Source: Pseudomonas sp. Marseille-Q3773
Lineage (GTDB): Bacteria; Pseudomonadota; Gammaproteobacteria; Pseudomonadales; Pseudomonadaceae
Length of the DNA stretch: 64,000 nucleotides
NCBI RefSeq assembly: GCF_916618955.1
Contig: NZ_OU745390.1
Span: 4,712,001 to 4,776,000, forward strand
Direction of reading: 5' to 3'
Numbering within the stretch: position 1 is the first letter of the stretch; every line of letters starts with the position of its first letter. Positions 55,164-64,000 of this stretch are shown piece after piece. Both the position numbers and the translations under genes were made by a program. The notes under the pieces were generated by a model. The model was not told the origin of the DNA and did no database searches. It saw only the letters and a program-made list of their open reading frames with translations.

Positions 55164-56605
55164 TGCGTTTGTCCGAATTGAAAGAAGCCGGGCGCAACCC
55201 GTCGCTGCCCCTGAGCATTACCCTGGCCGACGCCGCCGGCAGCGCTGATTTGCAACTGCTCAGCCTGTTCCGCGTGCTGCCGGGCCAGCGCTATGTGGGC
55301 GCCGGGGTATGGCGCGGCACTCCGGTGCTGGCCAAACTGCTGGTCGGTAGTAGCGCCGCGCGGCATTTCCAGCGCGAACTGCAGGGCGTGAAACTGCTCG
55401 CCGAGCAGGGCCTGACCACGCCGAAGCTGCTGGCCGATGGCCTCAAGGAAGGCGAGGGCGGCTGGTTGCTGTTCGAGTTTCTCGACGGTGCCGAGAGCCT
55501 GGCCGATGCCTGGGCGGCAGTGGAAGACCTACCGGTGCTGGCCGACGAGCAGCACCTGGTGCTGGGCGAGGCGCTCACTGCGGTGGCACACATGCATGCC
55601 CAGGGCCTGTGGCAGGAGGACCTGCACCTGGACAACCTGTTGCGCCACGGCGGCAAGCTGTACCTGATCGACGGCGCCGGCATCAAGGCCGAAACCCCCG
55701 GCCAGCAACTGTCGCGCCCGCGTGTGCTGGAAAACCTCGGGGTGTTCTTCGCCCAACTGCCCAAGCGCCTGGAACCGTTCATCGAAGAGCTGCTGGTGCA
55801 CTACCTGCTGGCCAATGCCGAGCACGCGTTGCCGCTCGAGGCGCTGCAGAAGCAAGTGGACAAGGTGCGCAGCTGGCGGCAGAAGGACTACCTGGAAAAG
55901 GCCGGTCGCGAATGCAGCCTGTTCAGCGTCCAGCGCAGCCTGTCAGGCCTGCGCGCGATCCGGCGTGATGAGGTCGAGGCCATGCTGCCGGTGCTGGAGC
56001 AAGCTGACCAGTTGATCGACCAGGGCCACCTGTACAAGACCGGCGGTGCCGCCAGCGTGGCACGCATCGAGGTGAAGGGGCGCCAGCTGGTGCTCAAGCG
56101 CTACAACATCAAGAACACTGCGCACTGGTTCAAGCGCTTCTGGCGCCCGAGCCGGGCCTGGCATTCGTGGATCGAAGGGCACCGCCTGGCGTTTCTCGAT
56201 ATCGCCACGCCGCGCCCACTGGCGGTGCTGGAGCAGCGCGTGCTTGGCCTGCGCAGCCGCGCCTACCTGGTCACCGAGTACATCGATGGCCCTGATCTGG
56301 CCGCATGCTTCGCGCCTTACGTGGCAAATGGGGATGCCCCCGAAGAACAGGTCGACGCCTTGGTCCATGTCATGCAGCAGCTGATTCGGGCGCGTATCAG
56401 CCACGGCGACTTCAAGGGCCACAACCTGTTCTGGGACAAAGGCCGCTGGTCGCTGATCGACCTCGATGCGATGTGCCAGCACGCCACCCAGCTCAGCTTC
56501 GCCCCGGCCTACGCCCGTGACCGGGCGCGGCTGTTGCGCAACTGGCCAAGCGACAGTGCCTTGCATCAACGGCTGGACCGGTTGCTGCCACGCCTGACCG
56601 AGTAG
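55163..56605 (+). CDS. Two-domain LPS core kinase-family protein
   Basis: 480 residues in two kinase-like halves. The first has KLLVGSSAARHFQREL and QEDLHLDNLLRHGGKLYLIDGAG. The second has VLKRYNIKN and SHGDFKGHNLFWDKGRWSLIDLDAM. Both catalytic loops keep an Asp. It matches the PA5006 position in the P. aeruginosa core cluster. It is the last LPS gene here: the carbamoyltransferase gene expected next in other Pseudomonas is absent, and its final 40 bases overlap the convergent DUF6543 gene. Confidence 0.88.
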   Translation: MRLSELKEAGRNPSLPLSITLADAAGSADLQLLSLFRVLPGQRYVGAGVWRGTPVLAKLLVGSSAARHFQRELQGVKLLAEQGLTTPKLLADGLKEGEGGWLLFEFLDGAESLADAWAAVEDLPVLADEQHLVLGEALTAVAHMHAQGLWQEDLHLDNLLRHGGKLYLIDGAGIKAETPGQQLSRPRVLENLGVFFAQLPKRLEPFIEELLVHYLLANAEHALPLEALQKQVDKVRSWRQKDYLEKAGRECSLFSVQRSLSGLRAIRRDEVEAMLPVLEQADQLIDQGHLYKTGGAASVARIEVKGRQLVLKRYNIKNTAHWFKRFWRPSRAWHSWIEGHRLAFLDIATPRPLAVLEQRVLGLRSRAYLVTEYIDGPDLAACFAPYVANGDAPEEQVDALVHVMQQLIRARISHGDFKGHNLFWDKGRWSLIDLDAMCQHATQLSFAPAYARDRARLLRNWPSDSALHQRLDRLLPRLTE

Positions 56606-59352
56606 GCCTCGGGGAGGGCCATCCAGCCGCTGCTACGCCCCGCCTGGCGTACCCGGATACGCCACTGCCGGTCATGCCAGCGCAGGATGGCCCATGGCAC
56701 CACGCCTGCCGTAGCGGCATGTGGGATAAGCAGGTGGAAGCGATCGTCGAGCATGTGCCTGCGCAGTGCAACCTGGCCAGCTCGGGTCTGCAGGTACAGT
56801 TGCTCGTCGGCCTGATGCAGGCCGTCGATGGACTCGATGGGGTCGCCTTCAAGCGCGTATGGCAGCAGGCAGTCCCTGAGCAGCTCGGCCAGGTCGGGCA
56901 CGCCGTCGTACCAAAGCACCGGGGAGTCGATGACCCAGTTGCCATCGGCCAGGCGTTTGACCGGCTGTTTCAGGTAGGCGTCCGGCTGCACGGGATCCAC
57001 TACGCGCCAGCGCAGGCCGTCGAAAGCGATCTTGTAGTAGCGCTGCTGCGCGTCCTGAATGTAGTACTGGCTGAGCCCTTCGAACTCGGACGCCTTTTCA
57101 TAGACCCCCTCGGCGTAGATGCCGTCGATACGGTAACGCAGGTTTTCTACCGTAGGAACCACGCTGTAGCGCGCCGGCAGCGGTAGCGGTGGCTGCGCCG
57201 GCAGGCCGCGCAGCACTCGGCGCATCAGGCCGGTGGCCGCCATACTGGTGCTGGCATCGTTGGCGTGGCTGAGGGCGTTGTAGGCATGTTGCAGCACGCC
57301 GCCGATATCTGCCTGGCGATAGGCCTGTATTCCGTCCCAGATGCTCATGACCATCCGCCCGAGTGAAAGCGCCATCAGGGGCCGCGCCGGCAATCCCAGG
57401 CTGATCAGGTCCACCAACTGCCAACCCAGTGTGATGCCTTGTTCCACGTCGGCTTCCTGGGTGCTGCGGCTGTTGGCGTCTGCCACGGCAATCATGCCCC
57501 TGGCTGCGGCCATGTAACACGCATGGAACAGCTCTTCGTCGACAGCGGGCATGCGCAAGGCAGCGCCGAGGCCGCCCTTGAGGAACAGCTTTCGAGCCTG
57601 GTCCCTGGGCAGGAGCGGCAGGCGGTCCAGGGTATAGGCCAGCAAGGCAGGGTCACTGCGCAGCTGGCGCAGCAGGACCCGGAGATTGGCCAGGCTGCGC
57701 CAGGCGCGACGGTCGGAGGCGTCGGGGGTGTACAGGATGAAAGAGCGTACGCCAGTGGCTGCGCTGTCGATCAGCAGCACACCCTGCAGCGTGTGATTGT
57801 AGATCGTCAGTTGGCGTACGGTGATGCGCCGTCCCTCGACAGGTGGGCGCAAGGCATTGTGAGGGTAGTCCAGCACCTGCCTCACCCAGCGGTAGTCGCG
57901 TTCTGAGTCGGCACTGGTCAGGTGCCTGGCGTAGCGTGCCTTGACAAGCTCCGCCTCCATGCGGGCACGGTTGACCTTGGCATGGGCGTTCAGCCGCCAG
58001 GCTCCGAGCGGGGCGTCGATCAGTTGTTTGTGCAAGAAATCGCTATAGCTGCCACCGACGTTGAGGCTTCTGACCAGGCTCTTAACGTAGCCCGCTGAAA
58101 GCGCAGCAGGCAGTGGTTTGGAGTGGCGATGCTCGACCCGTGCGGTCAGCCAGTAGTCATAGTCGAACCAGTTCACATTGCGCAGCGCCAGCTCATCCAG
58201 TGGGTAGCTTTCCCTGATGGTCTCGATCAGCTTGCCTCCGATTTTTTGCACGCCACGCCAGGTAACATAACTAGAGGGTTGAAGCGGATTGAGGTGTGGC
58301 CCGACCTGCTGGGTGTGAACGACATGCACCAGGATGTCGCTGGCTGGATAGGTTAGCCCCAGGTCGTTGCGCAAGCGTTCCTCGACTCGGGCGGTGGCCC
58401 ATTGGCGCAGTGTGTGCTTCTGCCGGAACTGGGCGAAGGTCAGGATGCCGGCGGTAGCGACACTTTCACTGGCCGCCACCAACCGCTGCATGGTTTGCAT
58501 GATATGGGCGAGCCCTGGCTCGCCGGCCGAGCGCAGCCAGTCGGGCAGGTTCTTCTCCAGTAACAGCGAGTAGCGCGTGTCGAGCAATGCCCGTTTGCCG
58601 GCTTCGTCGGCCAAGGCCATGGCCTTGGGCAACGATTCAGCCGGTGCAGTGCCCGCCAGCGCCTGCTGGACACGCTGGCGCTGGGCCTCCAGCAGGTTGT
58701 CGACTTGCATCTGCAGCGGGTCGTCGGCATACCACTCGTAGCGCAGGTGATCAGCCAACCCGGCACTGTGGATGCGCTGCGGATCGACCAGGAGGCTCAG
58801 CAGCGGGACGCTCTGGATGGGGTCGTCCAGCCGTTCGCAGAGTTCACGGTGCAAGTCGGCAAGCGAGGGGTAGGCTTCGACGCCTTGCGCCAGGCCGCAA
58901 AGCAGCGCCGGCCCGGTTGCCTGCAAACCGTCCAGCTGCTCGCCCTCGGCGGTGCCGGCCACGATCACGAACATACCCGGCAGTGATGCCCGCCAGTTGG
59001 GCCGGCTGCGCTTGAGCACGGGCCGGTAAACCTGCGGACGCCGGGCCAGTGGTTGATGGTGGCGTTGCCAGGCGGCGGGCAGGTCGAGGCAGTTGCGCAG
59101 CATATCCGCCTGGTCGGCGGCCAGCGTCTGGTCGGCCAGGCGCAGGTCCAGCTCGGCGTGCATCAACGCGCCGCGCAGGTCGGCAAGGCGCCTGCGCCTT
59201 GAACGGCCCTGGCTATCAGCGTCGGCCCAGAACTGCGCCAGTTCGGCATGCAACTGTTGGCGGGTTTGAATGGACGGCGCGGGTGTTGGCAGGCCAGCCA
59301 ACAGGCTCGCGATCTGCTGGTCTATGGATTCGATGCGTTCCAGCGGCAGCAT
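56566..59352 (-). CDS. DUF6543 (dermonecrotic toxin domain-type) large protein
   Basis: 928-residue protein of a Pseudomonas-typical family annotated with a DUF6543/dermonecrotic-toxin domain. It has no signal peptide and no obvious membrane segment. It starts with a helical region rich in Gln, followed by long Arg/Leu-rich helices; central segments include LTYPASDILVHVVHTQQVGPHLNPLQPSSYVTWRG and a GVRSFILYTPDASDRRAWRSL stretch seen in other members. AAGGAG six bases before 59352 fixes the start. No toxin active site, secretion motif or adjacent immunity gene is recognised. The gene is inserted between the LPS and iron loci and overlaps the LPS operon tail. Confidence 0.75.
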   Translation of the reverse strand: MLPLERIESIDQQIASLLAGLPTPAPSIQTRQQLHAELAQFWADADSQGRSRRRRLADLRGALMHAELDLRLADQTLAADQADMLRNCLDLPAAWQRHHQPLARRPQVYRPVLKRSRPNWRASLPGMFVIVAGTAEGEQLDGLQATGPALLCGLAQGVEAYPSLADLHRELCERLDDPIQSVPLLSLLVDPQRIHSAGLADHLRYEWYADDPLQMQVDNLLEAQRQRVQQALAGTAPAESLPKAMALADEAGKRALLDTRYSLLLEKNLPDWLRSAGEPGLAHIMQTMQRLVAASESVATAGILTFAQFRQKHTLRQWATARVEERLRNDLGLTYPASDILVHVVHTQQVGPHLNPLQPSSYVTWRGVQKIGGKLIETIRESYPLDELALRNVNWFDYDYWLTARVEHRHSKPLPAALSAGYVKSLVRSLNVGGSYSDFLHKQLIDAPLGAWRLNAHAKVNRARMEAELVKARYARHLTSADSERDYRWVRQVLDYPHNALRPPVEGRRITVRQLTIYNHTLQGVLLIDSAATGVRSFILYTPDASDRRAWRSLANLRVLLRQLRSDPALLAYTLDRLPLLPRDQARKLFLKGGLGAALRMPAVDEELFHACYMAAARGMIAVADANSRSTQEADVEQGITLGWQLVDLISLGLPARPLMALSLGRMVMSIWDGIQAYRQADIGGVLQHAYNALSHANDASTSMAATGLMRRVLRGLPAQPPLPLPARYSVVPTVENLRYRIDGIYAEGVYEKASEFEGLSQYYIQDAQQRYYKIAFDGLRWRVVDPVQPDAYLKQPVKRLADGNWVIDSPVLWYDGVPDLAELLRDCLLPYALEGDPIESIDGLHQADEQLYLQTRAGQVALRRHMLDDRFHLLIPHAATAGVVPWAILRWHDRQWRIRVRQAGRSSGWMALPEAYSVRRGSNRSSR

Positions 59353-59418
59353 GGTGTGCTCCTTGAAGGTAGGAGCACACAGGCTCGGCACTTATGCGGT
59401 GCTGCGGGTGGTAACCGG

Positions 59419-59595
59419 TTATCGGCCGCACAGCGCCCGCAGGCTGAGCGCCGCCGGGATGCCCAGGCCCAGCCAGGCGAGTACATCCCAGGCTCCCTCG
59501 CCGAGCAGAGCGGCAAACAGGCCGGCGGCGCCGAGCACGGCAATGGCGGCAGGCCAGGCGAAGATGCGCCGGGTAGCTTGCGACCTGTGACTCAT
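59419..59595 (-). CDS. Small membrane protein coupled to the PepSY gene (58 aa)
   Basis: 58-residue protein with two predicted membrane helices: IFAWPAAIAVLGAAGLFAAL, then WDVLAWLGLGIPAALSLRAL, and a basic N-terminus (MSHRSQATRR). Its ATG overlaps the stop of the PepSY gene in an ATGA (59592-59595), the best evidence that it is translated. The partner suggests a small accessory subunit of the iron-siderophore reductase. It is short enough to be missed by length-filtered gene calling. Confidence 0.7.
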   Translation of the reverse strand: MSHRSQATRRIFAWPAAIAVLGAAGLFAALLGEGAWDVLAWLGLGIPAALSLRALCGR

Positions 59596-60704
59596 GTGCG
59601 GGCCTCGCGGCTGCTACGTTGCTTGCCCCACCACAGGTACAGGCCGCTGCCGAGCACAATGATGGTCAGCACATCGAGCACCGCCCAGAGGATCTGCATC
59701 GGCCGGCCGCCGTAATCACCGAAATGCAGCGGCTGCGAAAGGCCCAGCGCGTCCATGTACCAGGGGCGGTCGCCAACTGCAGTCAGCTCAAGGGTGCGCG
59801 CATCGATCAGTACCGGGGTGAACAGGTGCGAGCTGAGGTGCGTGGCGCCGTTCATGAATACGGCATAATGATGTTCGCTGGAGAAGCGCGTACCTGGGAA
59901 GGCGATGAAGTCCGGTCGCATGCCTGGCGCGGCCTGTGCGGCAATCGCCAGCAGGCGCGAGGCTGGGGCGCGCTCGGTGAGCGCTGGTGCGTCGCGGTAC
60001 GGCGCGACCATGGCGGCCAGGCTGTCGTTGCGCCAGGCGGCGATGACCAGGTCGGACAGGGCGCTGATTACCCCGGTCACCCCGACCGTCAAGGCCCAGG
60101 CGAGGGTGACCACGCCGATCAGGTTGTGCAGGTCGAGCCAGCGCAGGCGCCGCGACTTGTCGTGGCGGACTGTGGCGAACGCCAGGCGGCGCATGAACGG
60201 CGCATAGAGCACGGTGCCAGAAACGATCGCGACGACGAACAGCAAGCCCATGAACGCCAGCAACAGTTTGCCCGGCAGGCCCGCGAACATGTCCACATGC
60301 AGGCGCAGCATGAGCATCATGAAGCCGCCATTGGCCGCCGGCATGGCTACTGCTTCGCCAGTGCGAGCATCGAGCATGAAGGTATGCGAAGCGTTGGGTT
60401 CGGTACCGGCAGTGGCGGCGGTTATGGCGACCACGCCGTTGGGTTCGTCTTCGTCGTAGCCGAAATACTGCACGACCTCGCCGGGGCGGTGCTGCTCGGC
60501 CTTGATCACCAGCTGTTGCAGGTCGAGGTGCGGGGTATCGGCTGGCAGCTCGCGCAGCTTCGGCGCGTCGCCGAGCAGCTGTTCGAGCTCGTGGTGAAAG
60601 ATCAGCGGCAGGCCGGTCAGCGCCAGCAACAGCAGAAACAGGGTGCAGACCAGGCTGCTCCAGGTGTGGATCGTGGACCAGCGGCGGATGGTTGGGCTTT
60701 TCAT
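59592..60704 (-). CDS. PepSY-TM inner-membrane protein (siderophore reductase type)
   Basis: About 370 residues with four membrane segments: near the N-terminus (LVCTLFLLLLALTGLPLIFHHE), near 150-170, near 190-210 and near the C-terminus (LDVLTIIVLGSGLYLWW), plus PepSY-type periplasmic regions. Conserved histidines lie beside the helices (FHHELEQ, LHVDMFAG, LDLHNLIG) as in haem-binding FoxB/FiuB-type proteins that reduce ferric siderophores. Follows the TonB receptor by about 60 bases. The start at 60704 gives the usual family N-terminus MKSPTIRRWS; an ATG at 60734 is an alternative but lies in a hairpin. Confidence 0.85.
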   Translation of the reverse strand: MKSPTIRRWSTIHTWSSLVCTLFLLLLALTGLPLIFHHELEQLLGDAPKLRELPADTPHLDLQQLVIKAEQHRPGEVVQYFGYDEDEPNGVVAITAATAGTEPNASHTFMLDARTGEAVAMPAANGGFMMLMLRLHVDMFAGLPGKLLLAFMGLLFVVAIVSGTVLYAPFMRRLAFATVRHDKSRRLRWLDLHNLIGVVTLAWALTVGVTGVISALSDLVIAAWRNDSLAAMVAPYRDAPALTERAPASRLLAIAAQAAPGMRPDFIAFPGTRFSSEHHYAVFMNGATHLSSHLFTPVLIDARTLELTAVGDRPWYMDALGLSQPLHFGDYGGRPMQILWAVLDVLTIIVLGSGLYLWWGKQRSSREART

Positions 60705-60760
60705 CACGGTACCGATATCTGCCGAATGGGACATGGGGCTGCGCAACAGCCCCGGCTCAC

Positions 60761-63193
60761 TCAGAACTTGTAGGTGGCACTGGCCACGACGCTACGTTCG
60801 TCGCCGTAGTAGCAGTAGTAGGCGTCACAGGTCGACAGGTAGTCCTTGTTCAGCAGGTTGGTCGCGTTGAGCGCCACCGACGCGCCCTTGAGGCTGCTGT
60901 CCAGGCGCCCCAGGTCGTAATGCACCGCAGCATCGAACACCGTGTAGGCGTTGGCCTTGCCCAGGTAGGTATTGGCCTGGTCGCCATAGGTATTGCCGGT
61001 ATAGCGCGCACCCAGGCCAATGCCGAAGCCGTCGAGTACGCCCGCATGCCAGGTGTAGTCGCCCCACACCGACGCCTGCTGGTTGGGCATCAGTTGCAGG
61101 CGATTGCCTTTGAAATCGCCGTCCTGCACTTCCGACTTGGCCAGGGTGTAGGCAGCAATCACCTTGAGGTTCTCGGTCACATCGGAAACCGCCTCAAGCT
61201 CCAGGCCACGCACTTTCACTTCGCCGGTCTGGCTGGTGATGGTCACGCCACCGACGCTGTCGGTCACCGAGACGTTTTTCTGGGTCAGGTCATATACGGC
61301 TGCCGACAGCAAGGTGCTGGAGCCCGGGGGCTGGTATTTCACGCCCAGTTCCCACTGCTTGCCTTCGGTGGGTTTGAACGAGTCGGTTGCCGACACACTG
61401 GCGTTGCTGGACGGCTGGAACGACTCGGCGTACGACAGGTAGGGCACGAAGCCCGAGTCGAACACGTAGCTGATGGCTGCGTTGCCGCTGAACTTCTTGT
61501 CGCGCTGGGTATTGGTGGCATCACCCTGGTTGAAGAACCGGGTGCCGGTATGCACCCAGTCCTCGCGCCCGCCCAGGGTCAGGCGCCAGTTGCCGAGGGC
61601 CATCTGGTCCTGGACATACACGCCGGTCTGTCGGGTTTTCTGGTTGTAGTCGTAGAACGCGGTCGAGCGGTCCGGACGGGTGATCGGCAGCCCGTAGACC
61701 GGGTTGTTGACGTTGCTGTCCGGCACGTTGAAGCCGAATATCGACAGGTAGTTGGTATTGATGCGCTGGTGGTCCAGGCCGATCAGCACGGTGTGGGTAA
61801 TGTCACCGGTGGCAAAGTCGGCCTGGAAGTTGTTATCCACCGCGAACTGGCTGATGTCTTCGTCGGTGTTGGTGGACATGCGGCTGACTGTGCCGTCGTC
61901 TTTCACCGGAGGATTGTCCTTGTTGTAACTACCGGGCGTGATCGTCTGGAAGGCCAGATCCGACTTGGTGTAGCGCAGGTTCTGACGGAACTGCCACACG
62001 TCGTTGATGCGGTGCTCGAAGGCGTAGCCCAGCGCGTAGTAGGTGCGGTCGTAGAATTCGTAGTCAGGGTCACCGAGGTTCTTGTGGTGGGAGATCTTGC
62101 CGAACGGCATGTCGATCTTGGTGCCCTGAATCGGCCGGAACTGGCTGGTGGCACCGGTATCGTCGCGGGTGAACTGGGTAAGGAAGGTCAGCGAGGTGTC
62201 TTCGTCGATGTTCCAGGTCAGGCTCGGGGCGATGTTGTAGCGCTTGTCGTCGATATGGTCGATCTGCGTGCCACCGTCGCGGATGACCCCGCTGACGCCA
62301 TACAGAAAGCGGCCTTCGTCATCGACCTTGCCGGTGCTGGCGAAGTTGATCTGGCGATGGTTGTCGCTGCCGTATTGCAGCTCGATTTCATGCTCGCTTT
62401 GCGCTTGCGGGCGGCGGCTGACCATGTCCAGCAGGCCACCGGGCGGGGTCTGGCCATAGACCGACGAAGCCGGCCCGCGCAGCAAGGCAAGGCGGTCGAG
62501 GTTCCAGGTTTCGGCTTTTGGGTTGGCGTATACGCCACGTGGCAGCGGCAGGCTATCGAGAAACTGGGTCGGCTCGAAGCCCCGCACGCGCATCCAGTCA
62601 TAGCGTGTGTCACTGCCGAAGCTGGCCGACACGATACCCGGCATGTAGCGCACGGCATCGTCGAGGCTGTGTACGCCGCGGTCTTTCATTTGCTCGCGGG
62701 TGGCGACGGAGACCGAACGCGGCAACTCGACCAGTGCGGTGTCGGTCTTGGTGCCGGCGGCGCTGCGCTTGGCCACGTAGCCTTCGACCGGGCCCCAGGC
62801 GCTTTCGCTGATGCTGGCCGCTTCCACGGTGGTTGCCGGCAGCGCCAGGGTACCTTCCGGGACTGGCACCAGGCTGTAGCTGCCAATACTGCTCTGTTGC
62901 AGCTGTAACCCTGTGCCGCGTAGGGCGGCCTGCAGCGCACCCAGGCCGTCGTACTGGCCGCTTACCGGGGCCGAGCTGCGGCCGCTGACCAGAGCCGGGT
63001 CGATGGCCAGGGCAATGCCGGCCTGGCTGGCGATCTGGTTGAGGGTGGCGGCCAGCGGGGCGCTGGGCAGGTCGTAGGCGCGCGCGGCGGATGGCTCGGC
63101 GGCGTACAGGGCAGGGCTGGCCAATGGCGCGGCTACCGCGATGGCCAGGGCGATCAGGCTGGGGCGCAGGATACGTTCAACAGCACGGGACAT
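60761..63193 (-). CDS. TonB-dependent siderophore receptor with signalling domain
   Basis: 810-residue outer-membrane receptor. Signal peptide ~1-31 (ends SPALYA), secretin/TonB N-terminal (STN) signalling domain ~35-90 (YDLPSAPLAATLNQIASQAGIALAIDPALVSG), plug (~120-240, with RSVSVATREQMKDRGVHSLDDAVRYMPGI), then a 22-strand barrel ending in Phe (SVVASATYKF). The STN domain and the FecR gene upstream imply surface signalling to an ECF sigma factor outside the window. AGGAG eight bases upstream fixes the ATG at 63193. Similar to the FiuA/FoxA hydroxamate receptors; the ligand is not certain. Confidence 0.92.
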   Translation of the reverse strand: MSRAVERILRPSLIALAIAVAAPLASPALYAAEPSAARAYDLPSAPLAATLNQIASQAGIALAIDPALVSGRSSAPVSGQYDGLGALQAALRGTGLQLQQSSIGSYSLVPVPEGTLALPATTVEAASISESAWGPVEGYVAKRSAAGTKTDTALVELPRSVSVATREQMKDRGVHSLDDAVRYMPGIVSASFGSDTRYDWMRVRGFEPTQFLDSLPLPRGVYANPKAETWNLDRLALLRGPASSVYGQTPPGGLLDMVSRRPQAQSEHEIELQYGSDNHRQINFASTGKVDDEGRFLYGVSGVIRDGGTQIDHIDDKRYNIAPSLTWNIDEDTSLTFLTQFTRDDTGATSQFRPIQGTKIDMPFGKISHHKNLGDPDYEFYDRTYYALGYAFEHRINDVWQFRQNLRYTKSDLAFQTITPGSYNKDNPPVKDDGTVSRMSTNTDEDISQFAVDNNFQADFATGDITHTVLIGLDHQRINTNYLSIFGFNVPDSNVNNPVYGLPITRPDRSTAFYDYNQKTRQTGVYVQDQMALGNWRLTLGGREDWVHTGTRFFNQGDATNTQRDKKFSGNAAISYVFDSGFVPYLSYAESFQPSSNASVSATDSFKPTEGKQWELGVKYQPPGSSTLLSAAVYDLTQKNVSVTDSVGGVTITSQTGEVKVRGLELEAVSDVTENLKVIAAYTLAKSEVQDGDFKGNRLQLMPNQQASVWGDYTWHAGVLDGFGIGLGARYTGNTYGDQANTYLGKANAYTVFDAAVHYDLGRLDSSLKGASVALNATNLLNKDYLSTCDAYYCYYGDERSVVASATYKF

Positions 63194-63329
63194 GCAGCGG
63201 CTCCTCGACGGGTAAGTGCTTACTGCTTCCTTGCCGAGCGAGATTGGAAAAGTGACAGGGCGAATCTGAAAAATATCGAGAATTATTTTGAATTGGCGGG
63301 CGTGAATCCGCTTCACACGGGCCGCCCGT

Positions 63330-64000
63330 CTATCTGGGCTTAACGGTCAGCCACCACGGGGTATGCCGCTCGATCTTCACCGGCAATACTGGCAGCAACG
63401 ACGCCAGGGCCAGGTCGGTGTCGGTCAGCGGGAAGCTGCCAGTCACCCGCAGGTCGGCGACCTTGTCATCCACACCGAGGTAACCGCTGCGGTACTGGCC
63501 CAGTGCGACCAGCAGGTCAGCCAGGCGCACGTTGTCCACCACCAGCATGCCGCGGGTCCAGGCGTCGGCACCGGCGGCTACCGCGCCGACCCGGCCAAGG
63601 CCGTTGGCGTTCATCAGCACTTGCTGGCCTTCGTGCAGCACCTGTTCATCAGCGCTATTCAGCGGCAGGGCTGCGACCGAGGCTTGCAACACTTCAAGGC
63701 GCGTACCCTTGGCTTCACGGCGCACCAGGAAGCGCGTGCCCAATGGACGCAGGCGCCCATCGTCGGTACTGACCAGCAATGGGCGCGGGTCCTGATGGCC
63801 GGTCTGAACCGAGATTTCGCCCTGGTGCAGGACGATGCTCCGTTGTTCGCCGGCGTAGTCGATATCCACGGCGGTATGGCTGTTCAGGCTCAGCAACGTG
63901 CCGTCTTCCAGGCGCAGGGTACGCAGCTCGCCGGTGGCGGTGCGCTGGTCGGCCAGCCAATAACTCGGCGCGAGCGACGGTGCGCCGACCCAGGCCAGCA
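63330..64000 (-). CDS. FecR-family anti-sigma/transducer protein, C-terminal part
   Basis: The frame is open to the window end, so the N-terminal cytoplasmic and membrane part is missing; ~222 residues are visible. The FecR periplasmic domain is clear: ADQRTATGELRTLRLEDGTLLSLNSHTAVDIDY, PLGTRFLVRREAKGTRLEVLQASVAAL, and the C-terminal STN-like segment LADLLVALGQYRSGYLGVDDKVADLRVTGSFPL. It relays receptor occupancy to an ECF sigma factor, probably encoded just beyond. The 136-base gap to the receptor has an A/T-rich stretch (63263-63293) that might contain a weak Fur-type site. Confidence 0.92.
   Translation of the reverse strand, partial: LAWVGAPSLAPSYWLADQRTATGELRTLRLEDGTLLSLNSHTAVDIDYAGEQRSIVLHQGEISVQTGHQDPRPLLVSTDDGRLRPLGTRFLVRREAKGTRLEVLQASVAALPLNSADEQVLHEGQQVLMNANGLGRVGAVAAGADAWTRGMLVVDNVRLADLLVALGQYRSGYLGVDDKVADLRVTGSFPLTDTDLALASLLPVLPVKIERHTPWWLTVKPR

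Noticed and set aside
63194-63329. Clear Fur box upstream of the TonB receptor
   Set aside because: An A/T-rich stretch is present but does not match the 19-bp Fur consensus well enough to annotate.

Overview
The window is high-GC bacterial chromosome. Protein families, gene order and intergenic palindromes point to a fluorescent Pseudomonas, most likely the P. putida group. The order serine dehydratase - gbdR - carnitine genes - dgcAB - gbcAB - glyA/sox/purU/fdhA is the Pseudomonas quaternary-amine catabolism region. The waaFCGP order is the Pseudomonas LPS-core operon. Three families of P. putida-type REP palindromes fill many gene gaps. I see no rRNA, tRNA, CRISPR, prophage or insertion sequence.

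Layout. 1-7.7 kb: end of an L-serine dehydratase gene, the AraC-type regulators gbdR and cdhR, a small unknown protein, and the carnitine operon (CaiX binding protein, BKACE enzyme CdhC, carnitine dehydrogenase CdhA, thioesterase CdhB), which turns carnitine into glycine betaine. 7.9-19.8 kb: a small secreted protein, a dipeptidase-fold protein, a DUF5943 protein, dgcA, dgcB and an ETF pair (dimethylglycine to sarcosine), then divergent gbcA and gbcB (glycine betaine to dimethylglycine). 19.9-24.5 kb: two chemoreceptors around a ZapA-like/coiled-coil gene pair. 24.6-35 kb: threonine aldolase, glyA, soxBDAG (sarcosine to glycine plus one-carbon units), purU and fdhA (disposal of formyl-THF and formaldehyde). 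With serine dehydratase the path runs carnitine - betaine - dimethylglycine - sarcosine - glycine - serine - pyruvate, and aceEF at 41.8-46.1 kb encodes pyruvate dehydrogenase.

35-49.4 kb: mixed housekeeping genes: DUF2780 protein, YihG-like acyltransferase, retropepsin-like protein, glutathione transferase, msrA, a GGDEF/EAL protein, aceF/aceE and glnE. 49.6-56.6 kb: an LPS-core operon of seven overlapping or abutting genes (waaF, waaC, waaG, waaP and three further kinase-fold genes). 56.6-59.4 kb: a large DUF6543 (dermonecrotic-toxin-domain type) gene, convergent with and overlapping the LPS operon end. 59.4-64 kb: a minus-strand iron operon: FecR (cut by the window edge), a TonB receptor with an N-terminal signalling domain, a PepSY membrane protein and a previously easy-to-miss 58-residue membrane protein.

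The most unusual non-coding structure is at 16.57-17.00 kb, between the ETF genes and gbcA. Three repeat units each carry a perfect DnaA box and two other elements at exactly conserved spacing. A fourth, inverted DnaA box shares the same spacing, and three more perfect boxes lie in the adjacent ETF coding sequences. Other points are a candidate small RNA near 3.0 kb, paired palindromes upstream of aceE, a missing Fe-S cysteine in DgcA and missing metal ligands in the dipeptidase-like protein.
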